DNA of 64,000 bases from Salinivirgaceae bacterium (GCA_017527435.1 JAFXQB010000002.1:55312-119311); one strand, 5' to 3'. Positions 26,323 through 35,607 are shown, numbered from the stretch's first letter. Made by a program: numbers and translations. The notes: generated by a model not told the origin, from the letters alone.

Positions 26323-26344
26323 TCAATCTGCAAAATTGCCCGGA

Positions 26345-26908
26345 TTACTTCAGCCTTTTTTCAAAATCTGATTTAGATACTTTTTGGTACGACGAGTAGA
26401 TGTACGACGGACGCCCATCGCCTTTAACACCGATAAGCCTTATTGCGGTAAAGCCGGCATCGTTAGCCTTAACTATTTTAAGTACAGGCATTTCATTATC
26501 ATCCGGATACGACACCACCGCCCTGCCATCGAAGTAGGCCAAACCATCTTTGATATACGGAATTGACGGGTTGTGGTCAATATATAACACATATCTGTAT
26601 ACTGAATCGTCTGCAAAATAGTAGCCATCGGTACCTATACCAATCATATTTTCCCAAAACAGCTCATTGTCCAATGTTCCGTCACCCGTAATCCAACGGC
26701 CATCTGCCTGCTCAAGGAAATAGCTGTTTTTCAAACACTTGTCAAAATCATCATCAGTAATAAGCACACCATCGGCTGGTTGTGGAATCAGATTGCTGTT
26801 GAATGTGAATTTAGCGTTTTTGTTGATAGTGATTATTTCGTCATCATCTTTACTGCACGCTGAGAACAGCACTACCAGTGCTGAAATCAGAAATAGTTGT
26901 TTTTTCAT
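26345..26908 (-). CDS. Lipoprotein of sigma-factor locus
   Basis: A 187-residue lipoprotein. The signal MKKQLFLISALVVLFSACSKDDD has lipobox FSAC (Cys19), shown here in parts: the hydrophobic stretch is residues 4-17 and the acidic patch behind the Cys may favour outer-membrane export. The mature part has no known motif and is rich in Asp and aromatics. A start 78 bases upstream would remove the lipid signal from the N-terminus, so 26908 is chosen. It is the last of a minus-strand run with anti-sigma-like and ECF sigma genes. Confidence 0.75.
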   Translation of the reverse strand: MKKQLFLISALVVLFSACSKDDDEIITINKNAKFTFNSNLIPQPADGVLITDDDFDKCLKNSYFLEQADGRWITGDGTLDNELFWENMIGIGTDGYYFADDSVYRYVLYIDHNPSIPYIKDGLAYFDGRAVVSYPDDNEMPVLKIVKANDAGFTAIRLIGVKGDGRPSYIYSSYQKVSKSDFEKRLK

Positions 26909-26982
26909 ATAATTAGTTTTATTACGAACCAAAAATAGTAAAAAAAACATTCCACAGGCAGCCGTGATAGGCAGTCTTTCCA

Positions 26983-27297
26983 TCATTCCCCCGCATACAC
27001 CGCACTGTCAGCGTAGTTTGGGGCATAATCGATTTGGGCTGGCGCGGGCTGTGGCGCTACTGTGGTGTCAACTGTAGTTCCTGCGGTCTGGGGTTCGGGT
27101 TGAGAGCCACCGGTTGATAGCCATGCAGCACCAACGCCCAGCAGCAGTGCGACCGATGCGGCAACAAGCCAAACGCGGCGGTTCGATGAGCGGCCATCGA
27201 GCTGTTGTTCAACATTTTGCCAAACTGATTCGGGCACTTCGAACTCGTGGTCGCCGAGCCCTTTTTTGAAAATCTTGTCGATGTTGTTCGTAGTCAT
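26983..27297 (-). CDS. Small membrane protein, probable anti-sigma factor
   Basis: A 104-residue protein: cytoplasmic residues 1-40 (FEVPESVWQNVEQQLDGR), one membrane segment at about 43-62 (VWLVAASVALLLGVGAAWL) and a Pro/Thr-rich periplasmic tail. The position 21 bases after an ECF sigma gene, and the size, suggest the anti-sigma factor for it. The cytoplasmic part is too short for a ZAS-type zinc domain, so this is inference from context. ATG 27297 is chosen over a TTG two codons upstream. Confidence 0.6.
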   Translation of the reverse strand: MTTNNIDKIFKKGLGDHEFEVPESVWQNVEQQLDGRSSNRRVWLVAASVALLLGVGAAWLSTGGSQPEPQTAGTTVDTTVAPQPAPAQIDYAPNYADSAVYAGE

Positions 27298-27318
27298 AAT
27301 CAATCAACTAACAAATAA

Positions 27319-27876
27319 TTACACATTCTTCCGACGGCTGCCGTAAAGGGCTTCCACCTTTTCTTGCAACATACATCGCGCGCGCGACAGGTTCGATTTC
27401 GATGTGCCTTCCGAGATGTTCAGCATCTTGCTAATCTCTTGATGCGAGAACCCTTCAATGGCGTAAAGGTTGAACACCGTGCGATACTGCGGCGTGAGCT
27501 GCTGCACCATCTGCATCAGCTCGTTGCCCGAAATGGCGCTCAACACATCGTCGGGCGAAAGTTGCGTGTCGTATTCAGCAATGTCGTCAACGGCATAAAG
27601 CCGGCTCTCGCGACGGAAGTACGACAGAGCGCAGTTGACCACCACACGCCGCGCCCATCCTTCGAATGAGCCCTTGAAGTCGAACTGCCTGATTTTTGTA
27701 AAAATCTTCACAAAACTATCCTGCAGAATGTCTTCAGCTTCTGACCGATTGGCGGCATAGCGCAGGCAAACGCCGAACAACCTTGGCGACAGCTGTTTGT
27801 ACAGCTTACTCTGCGCGTCGCGACGGTTCTTCTTGCACTGCCTGACCAACTCGTCGAAATCAGTTGTCCCAGTCAT
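27319..27876 (-). CDS. ECF RNA polymerase sigma factor
   Basis: A 185-residue sigma-70 family protein of ECF type. Region 2 is about 20-88 (RLFGVCLRYAANRSEAEDILQDSFVKIF, with the -10-binding helix FEGWARRVVVNCALSYFRR). Region 4 is about 125-175 (LTPQYRTVFNLYAIEGFSHQEISKMLNISEGTSKSNLSRAR). There is no region 3. It is followed by a probable anti-sigma gene, and the symporter gene upstream ends 8 bases before it, so all may be co-transcribed. Confidence 0.92.
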   Translation of the reverse strand: MTGTTDFDELVRQCKKNRRDAQSKLYKQLSPRLFGVCLRYAANRSEAEDILQDSFVKIFTKIRQFDFKGSFEGWARRVVVNCALSYFRRESRLYAVDDIAEYDTQLSPDDVLSAISGNELMQMVQQLTPQYRTVFNLYAIEGFSHQEISKMLNISEGTSKSNLSRARCMLQEKVEALYGSRRKNV

Positions 27877-27884
27877 TTCAATAT

Positions 27885-29387
27885 TCAATCAGTTGCGTTA
27901 ATATGACTCTGCGGGGCGTCAAAAGGTTGCGCGTCATTGTCTTTTTTTTGCAAAATCCACAAACCGGCAAATGTAAGCGCCCCGTTTATAATCAAAAGTT
28001 CGTACCCCATTTTGTAACCATTCAGCAATATTGGTGCCAAATAGTTGAGTACAATGCAGATACATGGCGACACCACAGCCACAATCCACACCCAGCGGTC
28101 GCGGACAGTTTTTTGGGTGAACAGCCCGAAGGCATAGAGCCCCAGCAGCGGGCCGTAGGTGTAGCCAGCAATGGTGTAGATGGCACTGATGACGCTGCGG
28201 TCGTTCAGGCGGTTGAAGATGATGATGACCACCGCGACCACCGCTGCAATGACAATGTGGACGCGCTTACGAAGGCGTGTCTGCGCATCAGCCGAAAGGT
28301 TGCGTTTTTCAATTTCTAGAATATCGATTGAGAAGGCTGTGGTGAGTGCGGTGAGCGCCGAATCGGCCGACGAATAGGCCGCCGCCACAAGCCCCACGAC
28401 AAAGAAAAGCGCCACCACCTGCGGCAGATAGCCCTGCGTGGCGAGCATCGGATAAAGGTTGTCGGTCTGCTCGGGAATGGCTATTCCGTTGCGGGCGGCA
28501 AAGATGTAAAGCATCGCGCCAAGCGCCATAAATAGCAGATTGACAGGTATAAACGAGAATCCGTACCAGTACATATTCTTTTGCGCGTCCTTCAGATTGC
28601 GGCAGCTCAGGTTTTTCTGCATCATATCCTGGTCGAGCCCAGTCATCACAATCACAATGAAAATTCCGCTCAAGAACTGCTTCCAGAAGAAGGTTTTCTC
28701 CTTCGGGTTATCGAAGAACCAAAGGCGCGAATAGTCAGACTGGGTAATCTCGCGAACAACGCCGCCAAAGCTCAACCCAAGCGAGTTTTTGACAGCTATA
28801 ATAGTGATTACCAGTGTCGAAAGCATAAACAGGGTTTGCAATGTGTCGGTGAAGACAATGGTGCGGATGCCGCCTTTAAAAGTGTAGAGCAGAATGAGCA
28901 CCATTATGGCCACCACTGTGAGTTCGAACGGGATGTCCCACGCATCAAAAACCGCCAACTGTAAAACGCTCACCATCAAGAACAAACGGAACGAGCAACC
29001 GATGACGCGGCTCAATAGGAAAAAGGCCGAGCCGGTTTTGTACGACGTGCGCCCGAAACGGTTTTCGAGATAGGTGTAGATGCTAGTCAGATTATATTTG
29101 TAATAGATTGGCAACAAGACTTTTGCAACAATCCAATAGCCAAAAAAGAAGCCCAAAACCATCTGCATATAGGCGAACTGATTGAACCCCACTTCGCCCG
29201 GTACAGAGATAAATGTGACGCCGGAAATGCTTGTGCCAATCATCCCGAAAGCCACCAAATACCAAGGCGAACGGTGGTTGCCAATGAAAAACGACTCGTT
29301 ATCAGCTTTGTTACCAGTAATATACGATATTGTGAAAAGCGCGCCAAAGTAGGCGAGCAGAACAATCACGATGAGTGTTGGTGACAT
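27885..29387 (-). CDS. Sodium:solute symporter (SSS family)
   Basis: A 500-residue inner-membrane protein with about 13 membrane segments and an N-terminus outside. Family motifs include GNHRSPWYLVAFGMIGTSISGVTFISVPG near residues 36-64 (key Gly, Ser and Thr residues of the sodium site region), FKGGIRTIVFTDTLQ and the RNLKDAQKNMY loop. The substrate (sugar, amino acid, sialic acid or other) cannot be told. It is first of a minus-strand run with the ECF sigma locus. The charged tail (QKKDNDAQPFDAPQ) is cytoplasmic. Confidence 0.9.
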   Translation of the reverse strand: MSPTLIVIVLLAYFGALFTISYITGNKADNESFFIGNHRSPWYLVAFGMIGTSISGVTFISVPGEVGFNQFAYMQMVLGFFFGYWIVAKVLLPIYYKYNLTSIYTYLENRFGRTSYKTGSAFFLLSRVIGCSFRLFLMVSVLQLAVFDAWDIPFELTVVAIMVLILLYTFKGGIRTIVFTDTLQTLFMLSTLVITIIAVKNSLGLSFGGVVREITQSDYSRLWFFDNPKEKTFFWKQFLSGIFIVIVMTGLDQDMMQKNLSCRNLKDAQKNMYWYGFSFIPVNLLFMALGAMLYIFAARNGIAIPEQTDNLYPMLATQGYLPQVVALFFVVGLVAAAYSSADSALTALTTAFSIDILEIEKRNLSADAQTRLRKRVHIVIAAVVAVVIIIFNRLNDRSVISAIYTIAGYTYGPLLGLYAFGLFTQKTVRDRWVWIVAVVSPCICIVLNYLAPILLNGYKMGYELLIINGALTFAGLWILQKKDNDAQPFDAPQSHINATD

Positions 29388-29527
29388 TGTTAGATGTTTT
29401 GTTTCTTCAACACAAACTTAAACAATTAACATAAACACCAAACTCAAACTTTGCAGACGATATTTTTTTTGCATTTTTGACACCCGGTATCGATTTTTGC
29501 ACATCGTCATTAAACGTTTGGTCGACA

Positions 29528-30547
29528 ATGATTTTCAATAATATAAAACAAAAGGTTGGACTGTGGTTGCGCGCTTTTAAAATCTGGCAGAAGACGGGCA
29601 ACGGCATCTGGGTAAACACCCGCACCGAGCGCGAGCAGAAACGGCACGGCATCTTCCACGGCGCATTCGACAACATACCGTTCCTTAACGACGACGCAAA
29701 GCGTACCTTCGTCCACCTGCTGCTGCGCCCCGGCTATATGATGCGCGATTACATCAGCGGCAAGCACGACATCTATATGGCGCCATTTGCCGCACTCATC
29801 ATCTTCTACTCGTTTTTTGCCGCACTCTCGCCCGTGATGCACCTGGAGCAGACCGACAAGCCCGACTTTGTTTCCGGAGTGTCAGAAGGCATCAAAGTGC
29901 AACCCAACAGTCATTTAGAGATGGGAATTCAGGCCAATCCTGCAAAAAGCGACAGCATAACAAAACCCGACAGCACTATCCAGGCTGACAGCGCCGGCCA
30001 GTCAGGCAAGCACACCATAACTTTTGAATGGGAATTTGGCGATGATGACGCCACAGAACTCGATTCCACAAACAGAGCCTTCCGTGCCGGAAAAATGTTT
30101 GGCGATGGATGGAAACTGCTTCATCTCGACCAGAATCCGCAATATGCTGACACCGAATGGAAAAAGCGGTTGGCCGCATTTGAGAGCGCTCTGCGAAGCC
30201 AAGGTGTATCGATGTTCATAGGCGATTTTCTGCTACTTTGGATTGTAATGTTCATCGGTCTGCGCCGAAAACACGGCATCCGGCTGGCGGCGGCAGCGGC
30301 TGTGGCTGGCTACACGCTCTGCCAAGTATGCTTCTTCAAGATATTTGTGATGCTGCTCACCCTTGGCCGCGACATCGATGCCGGTATTCTGCTCACAGCC
30401 ATCATCCTCACCATCGACTACCACCAACTGCTTGGCGTCAGCTATAAGCGCAGCCTATGGCTCACCACCGAAACTGGTCTGCTCTACTTTTTGCTTTTGC
30501 TGTTTTTGATAATCGTTGGTGGCATTGGGGCGTACTTTTTGGTGTGA
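29528..30547 (+). CDS. DUF3667-like membrane protein
   Basis: A 339-residue protein matching DUF3667 features: the RPGYMMRDYISGKHDIYMAPFAAL motif around residues 70-95 (key R, P, G, R, Y, G and K residues) followed by membrane segments, and four or so further segments at the C-terminus (about 225-335). The usual N-terminal zinc ribbon with CxxCG is missing; the first 30 residues lack Cys. A large periplasmic insert (110-220) is rich in Asp, Ser and Lys. Function unknown. It is divergent from the symporter. ATG 29528 is chosen over an upstream TTG. Confidence 0.75.
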   Translation: MIFNNIKQKVGLWLRAFKIWQKTGNGIWVNTRTEREQKRHGIFHGAFDNIPFLNDDAKRTFVHLLLRPGYMMRDYISGKHDIYMAPFAALIIFYSFFAALSPVMHLEQTDKPDFVSGVSEGIKVQPNSHLEMGIQANPAKSDSITKPDSTIQADSAGQSGKHTITFEWEFGDDDATELDSTNRAFRAGKMFGDGWKLLHLDQNPQYADTEWKKRLAAFESALRSQGVSMFIGDFLLLWIVMFIGLRRKHGIRLAAAAAVAGYTLCQVCFFKIFVMLLTLGRDIDAGILLTAIILTIDYHQLLGVSYKRSLWLTTETGLLYFLLLLFLIIVGGIGAYFLV

Positions 30548-30582
30548 AAGTGTTTTGGATTTGACACGCCTGACTAATCACA

Positions 30583-30618
30583 CAAAAAAAGCGGATCCCC
30601 AACTCCGGGAATCCGCTT
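30583..30618 (-). terminator. Terminator of STAS gene, minus strand
   Basis: aagcggat / atccgctt (30589-30596, 30611-30618). The A run 30584-30590 is a T tail on the minus strand. It may also serve the convergent DUF3667 gene. Confidence 0.75.
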
Positions 30619-30644
30619 GAGAATAAGAATCTGCAAAAGATGAA

Positions 30645-30950
30645 TCACTCCACCACATCAAACAGATGATTGAACCCCGTCATTGCGAAGATGTTCTTCA
30701 GGTCGGGGGTGAGACCTGTGATGCTGACGCGGCTGCCTTTGGGTTTGGCGTTTTTCAGCACACCAAGGAAAATGCGCAGGCCGCTCGACGAGATATATTC
30801 AAGTTTTGAGCAGTCGAACACAATGTTCTGGCCGTTCAGGTCGTAGAGCGGCTGAAGTTCCTTTTCGGTTTCGGGTGCGGCGGCGGTGTCGAGCCTGCCT
30901 GCGAGAATGGCGGTGACAGTGCCGTCTTGCTGTTGGATTGATGTGTTCAT
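30645..30950 (-). CDS. STAS-domain anti-sigma factor antagonist
   Basis: A 101-residue single STAS domain of the SpoIIAA/RsbV type. The phosphorylation loop is LEYISSSGLRIFLG, with candidate Ser at 54-56. The C-terminal helix is MTGFNHLFDVVE. Such proteins are switched by a kinase (HATPase-type) and reset by a SpoIIE-type phosphatase. A protein with both domains is encoded at 37075-39285, and a second STAS protein at 39433. It follows the DASS transporter gene after 19 bases and shares its transcription unit. Confidence 0.9.
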   Translation of the reverse strand: MNTSIQQQDGTVTAILAGRLDTAAAPETEKELQPLYDLNGQNIVFDCSKLEYISSSGLRIFLGVLKNAKPKGSRVSITGLTPDLKNIFAMTGFNHLFDVVE

Positions 30951-30969
30951 TTCAGTAATTTTTTATTTG

Positions 30970-32766
30970 TCAAATATACATTGGATACAAAAGATTTACA
31001 ATGGCCAGCATCGCGACAAGCAGAACAATGTGAAGCCACACACCCACCCTTGCAAAATCGGAAAAACGGAACGAGCCAGGGCCGAAAACAAGCATATTCT
31101 GAATGCTGCCAATGGGCGACGAATAACTGAATGTGACGCAGAGCATCAGCGATATGACAAACGGCATCGGGCTGCAGCCCAGCATTTCGGCCTGACCGAA
31201 CATCACAGGGAAGAAAATGGCGGCCGCGGCCACATCGCCTACAAATTCGGTCACAACCGACGCTATCAGGCACATCACGGCCAAAATCACGTAGGGATTG
31301 GTGCCGAAAACATCGATGATATTGTGGGCCAGCGCATCGGAAATACCAGTTTTGGTGATAGCCGTTGAGAAGACCACTGTGGCGCCCAGAATGAGCAGAA
31401 TGTCCCACTCAATGTATTTCACCACACTGTCGAACCGACAGCACTTGAAAATCATCATCAGGCCAGCAGCCAGCATTGTGGTGGCCATCAGCGGCATCAC
31501 GTGAAACGACGAGAAGATGAACATCAGCACCAGTATGGCGGCTGAAGTGACTGTTTTTGAGCCAATTTCGGGCACGAAATGCGAATCGAAGAATGTCAGG
31601 CTGCGGTGGTTGTTGCGCTCGAGTTGGTCGTCGCTTTTTGCGGGGCACTCAAGCAGAAGCGTGTCGCCTGCTTGAAGGGTTATCTCGCGCGGCTGTCCAT
31701 CGACACGTTGTCCCTGACGGGCCACAGCCACAAGCACCACATCGTTTTTCTGCTCAAAGTCGCACTGCGTCATCGATTGGCCGATAAGGTCGCTGCCGAA
31801 GGTTATGTATGCGGTGCGCATCTTGCGGCTGGTGTCGATGTCGTTGATGCTCCACACGTGGTGGTCGGCGGCGGCAAGGCCGTGAGTGCGTTTCAGTTCA
31901 AGAATCTCGTTGATTTGGCCTGCGTAGATTAGTCGGTCGCCGCCCAGAATCCATTCGGTCTTGGGCACGGGCATTATCACTTCCTTGTCGAACCGCACAA
32001 TCTCGACCAGCGAGCCGCCCTTGACGTTGTAGAGCCCCGCCTCCTCAACGGTGCTGCCCACGGCTGGGTTATCGGTGGGCACAAGCAGTTCCACGGTGTA
32101 GTCGCTGGTGGTCTCAAAGGTGTGCTCCGACGATTCGCGCTCTGGAATGAGCCGTTGAAGCGCTATCACCACGGCGGTGCCAATGGCGGTGAGTATCAGC
32201 CCAGGAACGAGCGGCTCAAAAATGTTCATCGTCTGCCCTGTCTGGTTCAGATAAAGGCCCGCAATCACAAGGTTCGACGAGTTGCCGAGCAGGGTGCACA
32301 TTCCGCCCATCGCGGCAGCGTAACTCAAAGGCAGAAGCAGTTTCGACGGCGCCACGCCGAGTTTGTGAGCCCAAAGTTTCACAGCATCAATTAGCAGCGC
32401 CACAATGTTCACCGAGTTCATCAGGGCCGAGAGCACGCTGGCGGGAATCATCAGCCGCAACAGTGCGCCCACGCGCGTTTTGGGCGTGCCAAGCACATTT
32501 TTCGACAGCCAATAGAGTACGCCCGTATGGATGAGCGCCGCAATAATGACGAAAAACGCCGCGTGCACCACCACAGGCTCCGACCCGAACCCCGCCATTC
32601 CTTCCTCCTCCGTCACCACGCCCGTGACGAGCAGCACCGTGAGTGCGCCCAAAAAGACAACCTCCGCCCGTATGCGTGTCCGCGCCATAATGACAAAGAT
32701 GCCCGCAATGGTGGCGATGGTTATCCACGCATATCCGTTCAAGCCAAGAAAGATGATGCTGTCCAT
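30970..32766 (-). CDS. SLC13/DASS-type transporter with two RCK_C domains
   Basis: A 598-residue inner-membrane protein: five or six membrane segments (about 10-205), a cytoplasmic part with two TrkA_C-like domains (about 215-300 and 310-400; e.g. GSTVEEAGLYNVKGGSLVEIVR and GDTLLLECP), then six more segments (about 415-598) with the SSPIGSIQNMLVFGPGSFRF motif of the DASS/ArsB superfamily. GNSSNLVIAGLY in the first half is the matching repeat motif. It probably moves an anion such as sulfate or a dicarboxylate with Na+. The substrate is not determined. Confidence 0.88.
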   Translation of the reverse strand: MDSIIFLGLNGYAWITIATIAGIFVIMARTRIRAEVVFLGALTVLLVTGVVTEEEGMAGFGSEPVVVHAAFFVIIAALIHTGVLYWLSKNVLGTPKTRVGALLRLMIPASVLSALMNSVNIVALLIDAVKLWAHKLGVAPSKLLLPLSYAAAMGGMCTLLGNSSNLVIAGLYLNQTGQTMNIFEPLVPGLILTAIGTAVVIALQRLIPERESSEHTFETTSDYTVELLVPTDNPAVGSTVEEAGLYNVKGGSLVEIVRFDKEVIMPVPKTEWILGGDRLIYAGQINEILELKRTHGLAAADHHVWSINDIDTSRKMRTAYITFGSDLIGQSMTQCDFEQKNDVVLVAVARQGQRVDGQPREITLQAGDTLLLECPAKSDDQLERNNHRSLTFFDSHFVPEIGSKTVTSAAILVLMFIFSSFHVMPLMATTMLAAGLMMIFKCCRFDSVVKYIEWDILLILGATVVFSTAITKTGISDALAHNIIDVFGTNPYVILAVMCLIASVVTEFVGDVAAAAIFFPVMFGQAEMLGCSPMPFVISLMLCVTFSYSSPIGSIQNMLVFGPGSFRFSDFARVGVWLHIVLLVAMLAIVNLLYPMYI

Positions 32767-32809
32767 TTTTTGAGTTTTATTTATGGCTTTAATAATACCC
32801 CATAAGTGC

Positions 32810-34432
32810 TTATAATTGAATAGTCCAATGTCCGAAAGTCTTTCCTCCCTCGCGATTTATTACGACACCTAAATTTCTCATATCTGCAAAATCGCGTTGT
32901 ACTGTTTTGATAGAAACATCAAGTTTTTCTGATATTTCGCGCCACGCGATATTGGGTGTTTCTTTAATCAATCCGATAATAACTATCTGTCTTTCGGATA
33001 ATTTAGAGACTATCTCGCTTGGCAAGTCCTTTAGGACATTCTTTGAGACATCCTTTAGGACATTCTTTGAGACATCCTTTAGGACATTATCTCTAACATC
33101 TTCTGAATCACCTATTAAACCATATCTATTAGTAATGTCATTGCAGACATCACCATCGCTTGTTTTATCACCTGACATATCATTTGTAACCTTGAATGGC
33201 AGAACCAACTCCACCTCATCAATGTCGGTTTTGTTATTCAGTTCTGGCTCACACCACCCCGATTCCTTCCAAGCATTCAAAATCATCGGGAATCCAGAGC
33301 CAAGATTCTCGCCATAGCCAATCATTCGCAACATATTCTGAATGCGCGGGTTGCGTGCTCTCGACGTGCCGCCCTCATAAATTTGATATACAGGCAGTTT
33401 TAGTGTTCCAGGGTTGCGCAGACATAAGCGGTCGTCGTATTTGTCAATTCGCAAAACGCCTCCCGACAAAAGCACATCGGAATGAATGATTGCATTGGCA
33501 AATGCCTCGCGCACAGCCTTTTGTTGCAAGGTGTCATCCTCGCGGCGGATTCCTGGCATATGGAACGGGCGGGGTAAGTCGAATGTAAGTTTTGGAATCA
33601 CAAGGTGAAGAAACTGGTAGAGATTGTTCTCCCAGCGCCCGTCATAGGTCAGGCGGTCGTGATAGCGCTCATCGCCAACCAAATGGCTCATATCAACATA
33701 GTCCATTCGGAAGTTCGACAGCCGCTCGCGAATGGCAAGTCCTGTGCCGAACATCAACAGGCCTGCCAACGACAAACCTTCCTTACCATTCTCACGGTCA
33801 ACAATATAGGCTCCGAAACTCCGCAAAAAACTCTTGTCATCGTAGCCGTTCCAAATATGGTCTTTGTTCACGTCGCGGAACTCTGAGCGGTACTGGCGCA
33901 GCGTGTTGGCATCAACATCGTCCATTCCGTAGTGTTCCATCAGCAAACCATCGTTACCTTCATCGTTGGCATCGCGAATAAACGCCCTGACTTGCTCCTC
34001 GGTGCAATGGTAGTCGCCTTCGTGATTGCGGCGGAAAGTGCCACGGAACATATTATCGTTCAAATAGACAGGCTTGTTACGCCAATTGGCCTGCGGAACT
34101 TGGATACTCACAATGTGCCTGCCGTCAAATTCAACTATCGAAACATCTTCGTCGCGCAAAATATTATGACTCACCTTATTGCTGTTGATTGTGTTCCAAA
34201 AGTCCTTAACAATTTTATCGGCATTGTCCACACCAACAATTGTAAAGCGTTTGGTTGGGTCTTTCTCTTTTGGGTGCTCCTCGACACCAAGCACAATTGT
34301 GCCGCCAACGGTGTTGGCAAAAGCCGAATAGGTTTCCCACACCGATTTTGGCACATCAGTTTCGGCGCGTTTTGCCTCAAACGTTACGCGCTCGCCTTTC
34401 AGCAGCAATTTCTTTATATCGTTGATAGTCAT
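32810..34432 (-). CDS. AlbA_2 (Schlafen-like) DNA-binding transcriptional regulator
   Basis: A 540-residue protein of the widespread AlbA_2/HATPase_c_4/HTH architecture. The AlbA_2 domain is residues 1-125, with FEAKRAE near residue 18 and NTVGGTIVLGVEE. A GHKL-like ATPase module spans about 260-400 (QKAVREAFANAIIHSDVL). A charged linker (430-480) contains an octapeptide KDVSKNVL repeated in tandem. The C-terminal winged helix is about 485-535 (IAWREISEKLDVSIKTVQRDFADM). Role: probable stress or phage-linked transcription regulator; no target is known. ATG 34432 is chosen because family members open with this helix. Confidence 0.85.
   Translation of the reverse strand: MTINDIKKLLLKGERVTFEAKRAETDVPKSVWETYSAFANTVGGTIVLGVEEHPKEKDPTKRFTIVGVDNADKIVKDFWNTINSNKVSHNILRDEDVSIVEFDGRHIVSIQVPQANWRNKPVYLNDNMFRGTFRRNHEGDYHCTEEQVRAFIRDANDEGNDGLLMEHYGMDDVDANTLRQYRSEFRDVNKDHIWNGYDDKSFLRSFGAYIVDRENGKEGLSLAGLLMFGTGLAIRERLSNFRMDYVDMSHLVGDERYHDRLTYDGRWENNLYQFLHLVIPKLTFDLPRPFHMPGIRREDDTLQQKAVREAFANAIIHSDVLLSGGVLRIDKYDDRLCLRNPGTLKLPVYQIYEGGTSRARNPRIQNMLRMIGYGENLGSGFPMILNAWKESGWCEPELNNKTDIDEVELVLPFKVTNDMSGDKTSDGDVCNDITNRYGLIGDSEDVRDNVLKDVSKNVLKDVSKNVLKDLPSEIVSKLSERQIVIIGLIKETPNIAWREISEKLDVSIKTVQRDFADMRNLGVVINREGGKTFGHWTIQL
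33027..33098 (-). repeat. 24-base tandem repeat inside the AlbA_2 gene
   Basis: Three units of 24 bases (33027-33050 and 33051-33074 identical, 33075-33098 diverged at its end). They encode the octapeptide KDVSKNVL in frame, so copy-number change would not break the gene. Confidence 0.85.
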
Positions 34433-34589
34433 ATTTGCTTTAATAATTCTCCTCACAACAATGCAATAAATTATCACTCAAATATAACTTTTGTTTTGAA
34501 CACAGACGACACAGTCCCGATAATTATCGGGTAAACAGATATGCACAGATTCTTTTCTCTAACCGATTCCCACAGATTCCACCACGAAA

Positions 34590-34707
34590 AGGCCGAAGGC
34601 CTGAAAGATTTCAGGCGGTGGTGTAAACCGTCGCCTATATGCGCGACCAAAGGTAAGCCCCGAAGGGGCGGTAGAAAAAGTAGGGCTGCCTTGCGTGACA
34701 GCCCTAC
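34590..34707. repeat. Intergenic hairpin array, locus 2
   Basis: The 326-base gap 34433-34758 has no gene. It carries aggcc-gaa-ggcct, ctgaaa-ga-tttcag, gcccc-gaa-ggggc and a larger hairpin gtagggctg / cagccctac (34680-34688, 34699-34707). The style matches loci 1 and 3. The last hairpin may also end transcription. Confidence 0.65.
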
Positions 34708-34758
34708 ACAGTGTAGATTGTTAATTGTGTGATTCGAATAACAAATAGATACATTATT

Positions 34759-35595
34759 TCAATCTTCCGAAGAAACCCCTTTCGGCTTTTTATGTTTAAC
34801 AGAGAAGAAGATGTAAGTAACCACGAATACTGATAAATATACCAATCCCAACACTACAAATGCACTCCAAACTGTAATGTCTGGTTCTTCTGATTCTTGT
34901 ACCTTTGCTGGTTGCAGTTCCTTCGCGATATTTGCCTCATTAACGGTATCGGTAGCATATTGACTATTATTGTTGTTGTGTTTGTCACTATCCCACAAAT
35001 CAATTACGAAACTTATTGCCTCTCCTGTTTGATTCAAATGGTGCTCCAACAATTTATCTGGTTGAGCCATAAGAACAAGACTTCCCCAAACCGCGAATGA
35101 TAAAAAGAATCCCCAAAAACGTGAAAAATGTTTGCGGGCTTCTTTATAACGTTTCATCGGCAGAGCCATATAATATTCGCACATTGGCCGTTCCTCTGAA
35201 ATAATTCTGTTCGCATTGTCCATTGCACCTTGAACATCTTGCGCACGGTGGCTGCGTAATTCCAAACGCTTGCCCCCTGCGGTATATCTCAAACCCTCAT
35301 TTGTGATAATTTCTTTTAACTCAACTATTTTATCTAATGCCCAATTGTACTTTTCTTTGCTATCGACCAAAGATTCACGCTCATACTCTGACAATTCAAA
35401 TTTGGCTCGCACGTGTGGTCGGTCTTTCCACATATATTTGATGAAACACACGAGTGCACATATTGCACCCGCAAATGGCGCAATAAGCGGAATCATTTGT
35501 ACACCGATAATAATCAGTACCACAATGGCTGTCAATACCATAAGGGCACACCCAATTTTTAATTGTTTTTTGTCTCGTTCTTCTTGTGTTGCCAT
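34759..35595 (-). CDS. Hypothetical membrane protein
   Basis: A 278-residue protein of unknown family. Two close N-terminal membrane segments (about 13-55), a long helical cytoplasmic part rich in Glu/Lys/Arg (60-155, likely coiled coil), a third segment (about 160-175), an Asn/Asp-rich polar loop (205-240) and a last segment (about 243-265) with a basic tail HKKPKGVSSED. It sits downstream of the DUF4236 gene by 12 bases, on the same strand, so it is the last member of a three-gene unit. AT content is high relative to neighbours, suggesting transfer. Confidence 0.6.
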   Translation of the reverse strand: MATQEERDKKQLKIGCALMVLTAIVVLIIIGVQMIPLIAPFAGAICALVCFIKYMWKDRPHVRAKFELSEYERESLVDSKEKYNWALDKIVELKEIITNEGLRYTAGGKRLELRSHRAQDVQGAMDNANRIISEERPMCEYYMALPMKRYKEARKHFSRFWGFFLSFAVWGSLVLMAQPDKLLEHHLNQTGEAISFVIDLWDSDKHNNNNSQYATDTVNEANIAKELQPAKVQESEEPDITVWSAFVVLGLVYLSVFVVTYIFFSVKHKKPKGVSSED

Positions 35596-35607
35596 AGTTT
35601 TTTGTTT

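Noticed and set aside
34541..34732. 63-codon frame in the second hairpin array
   Set aside because: It consists of hairpin sequence and carries no codon pattern of its own.
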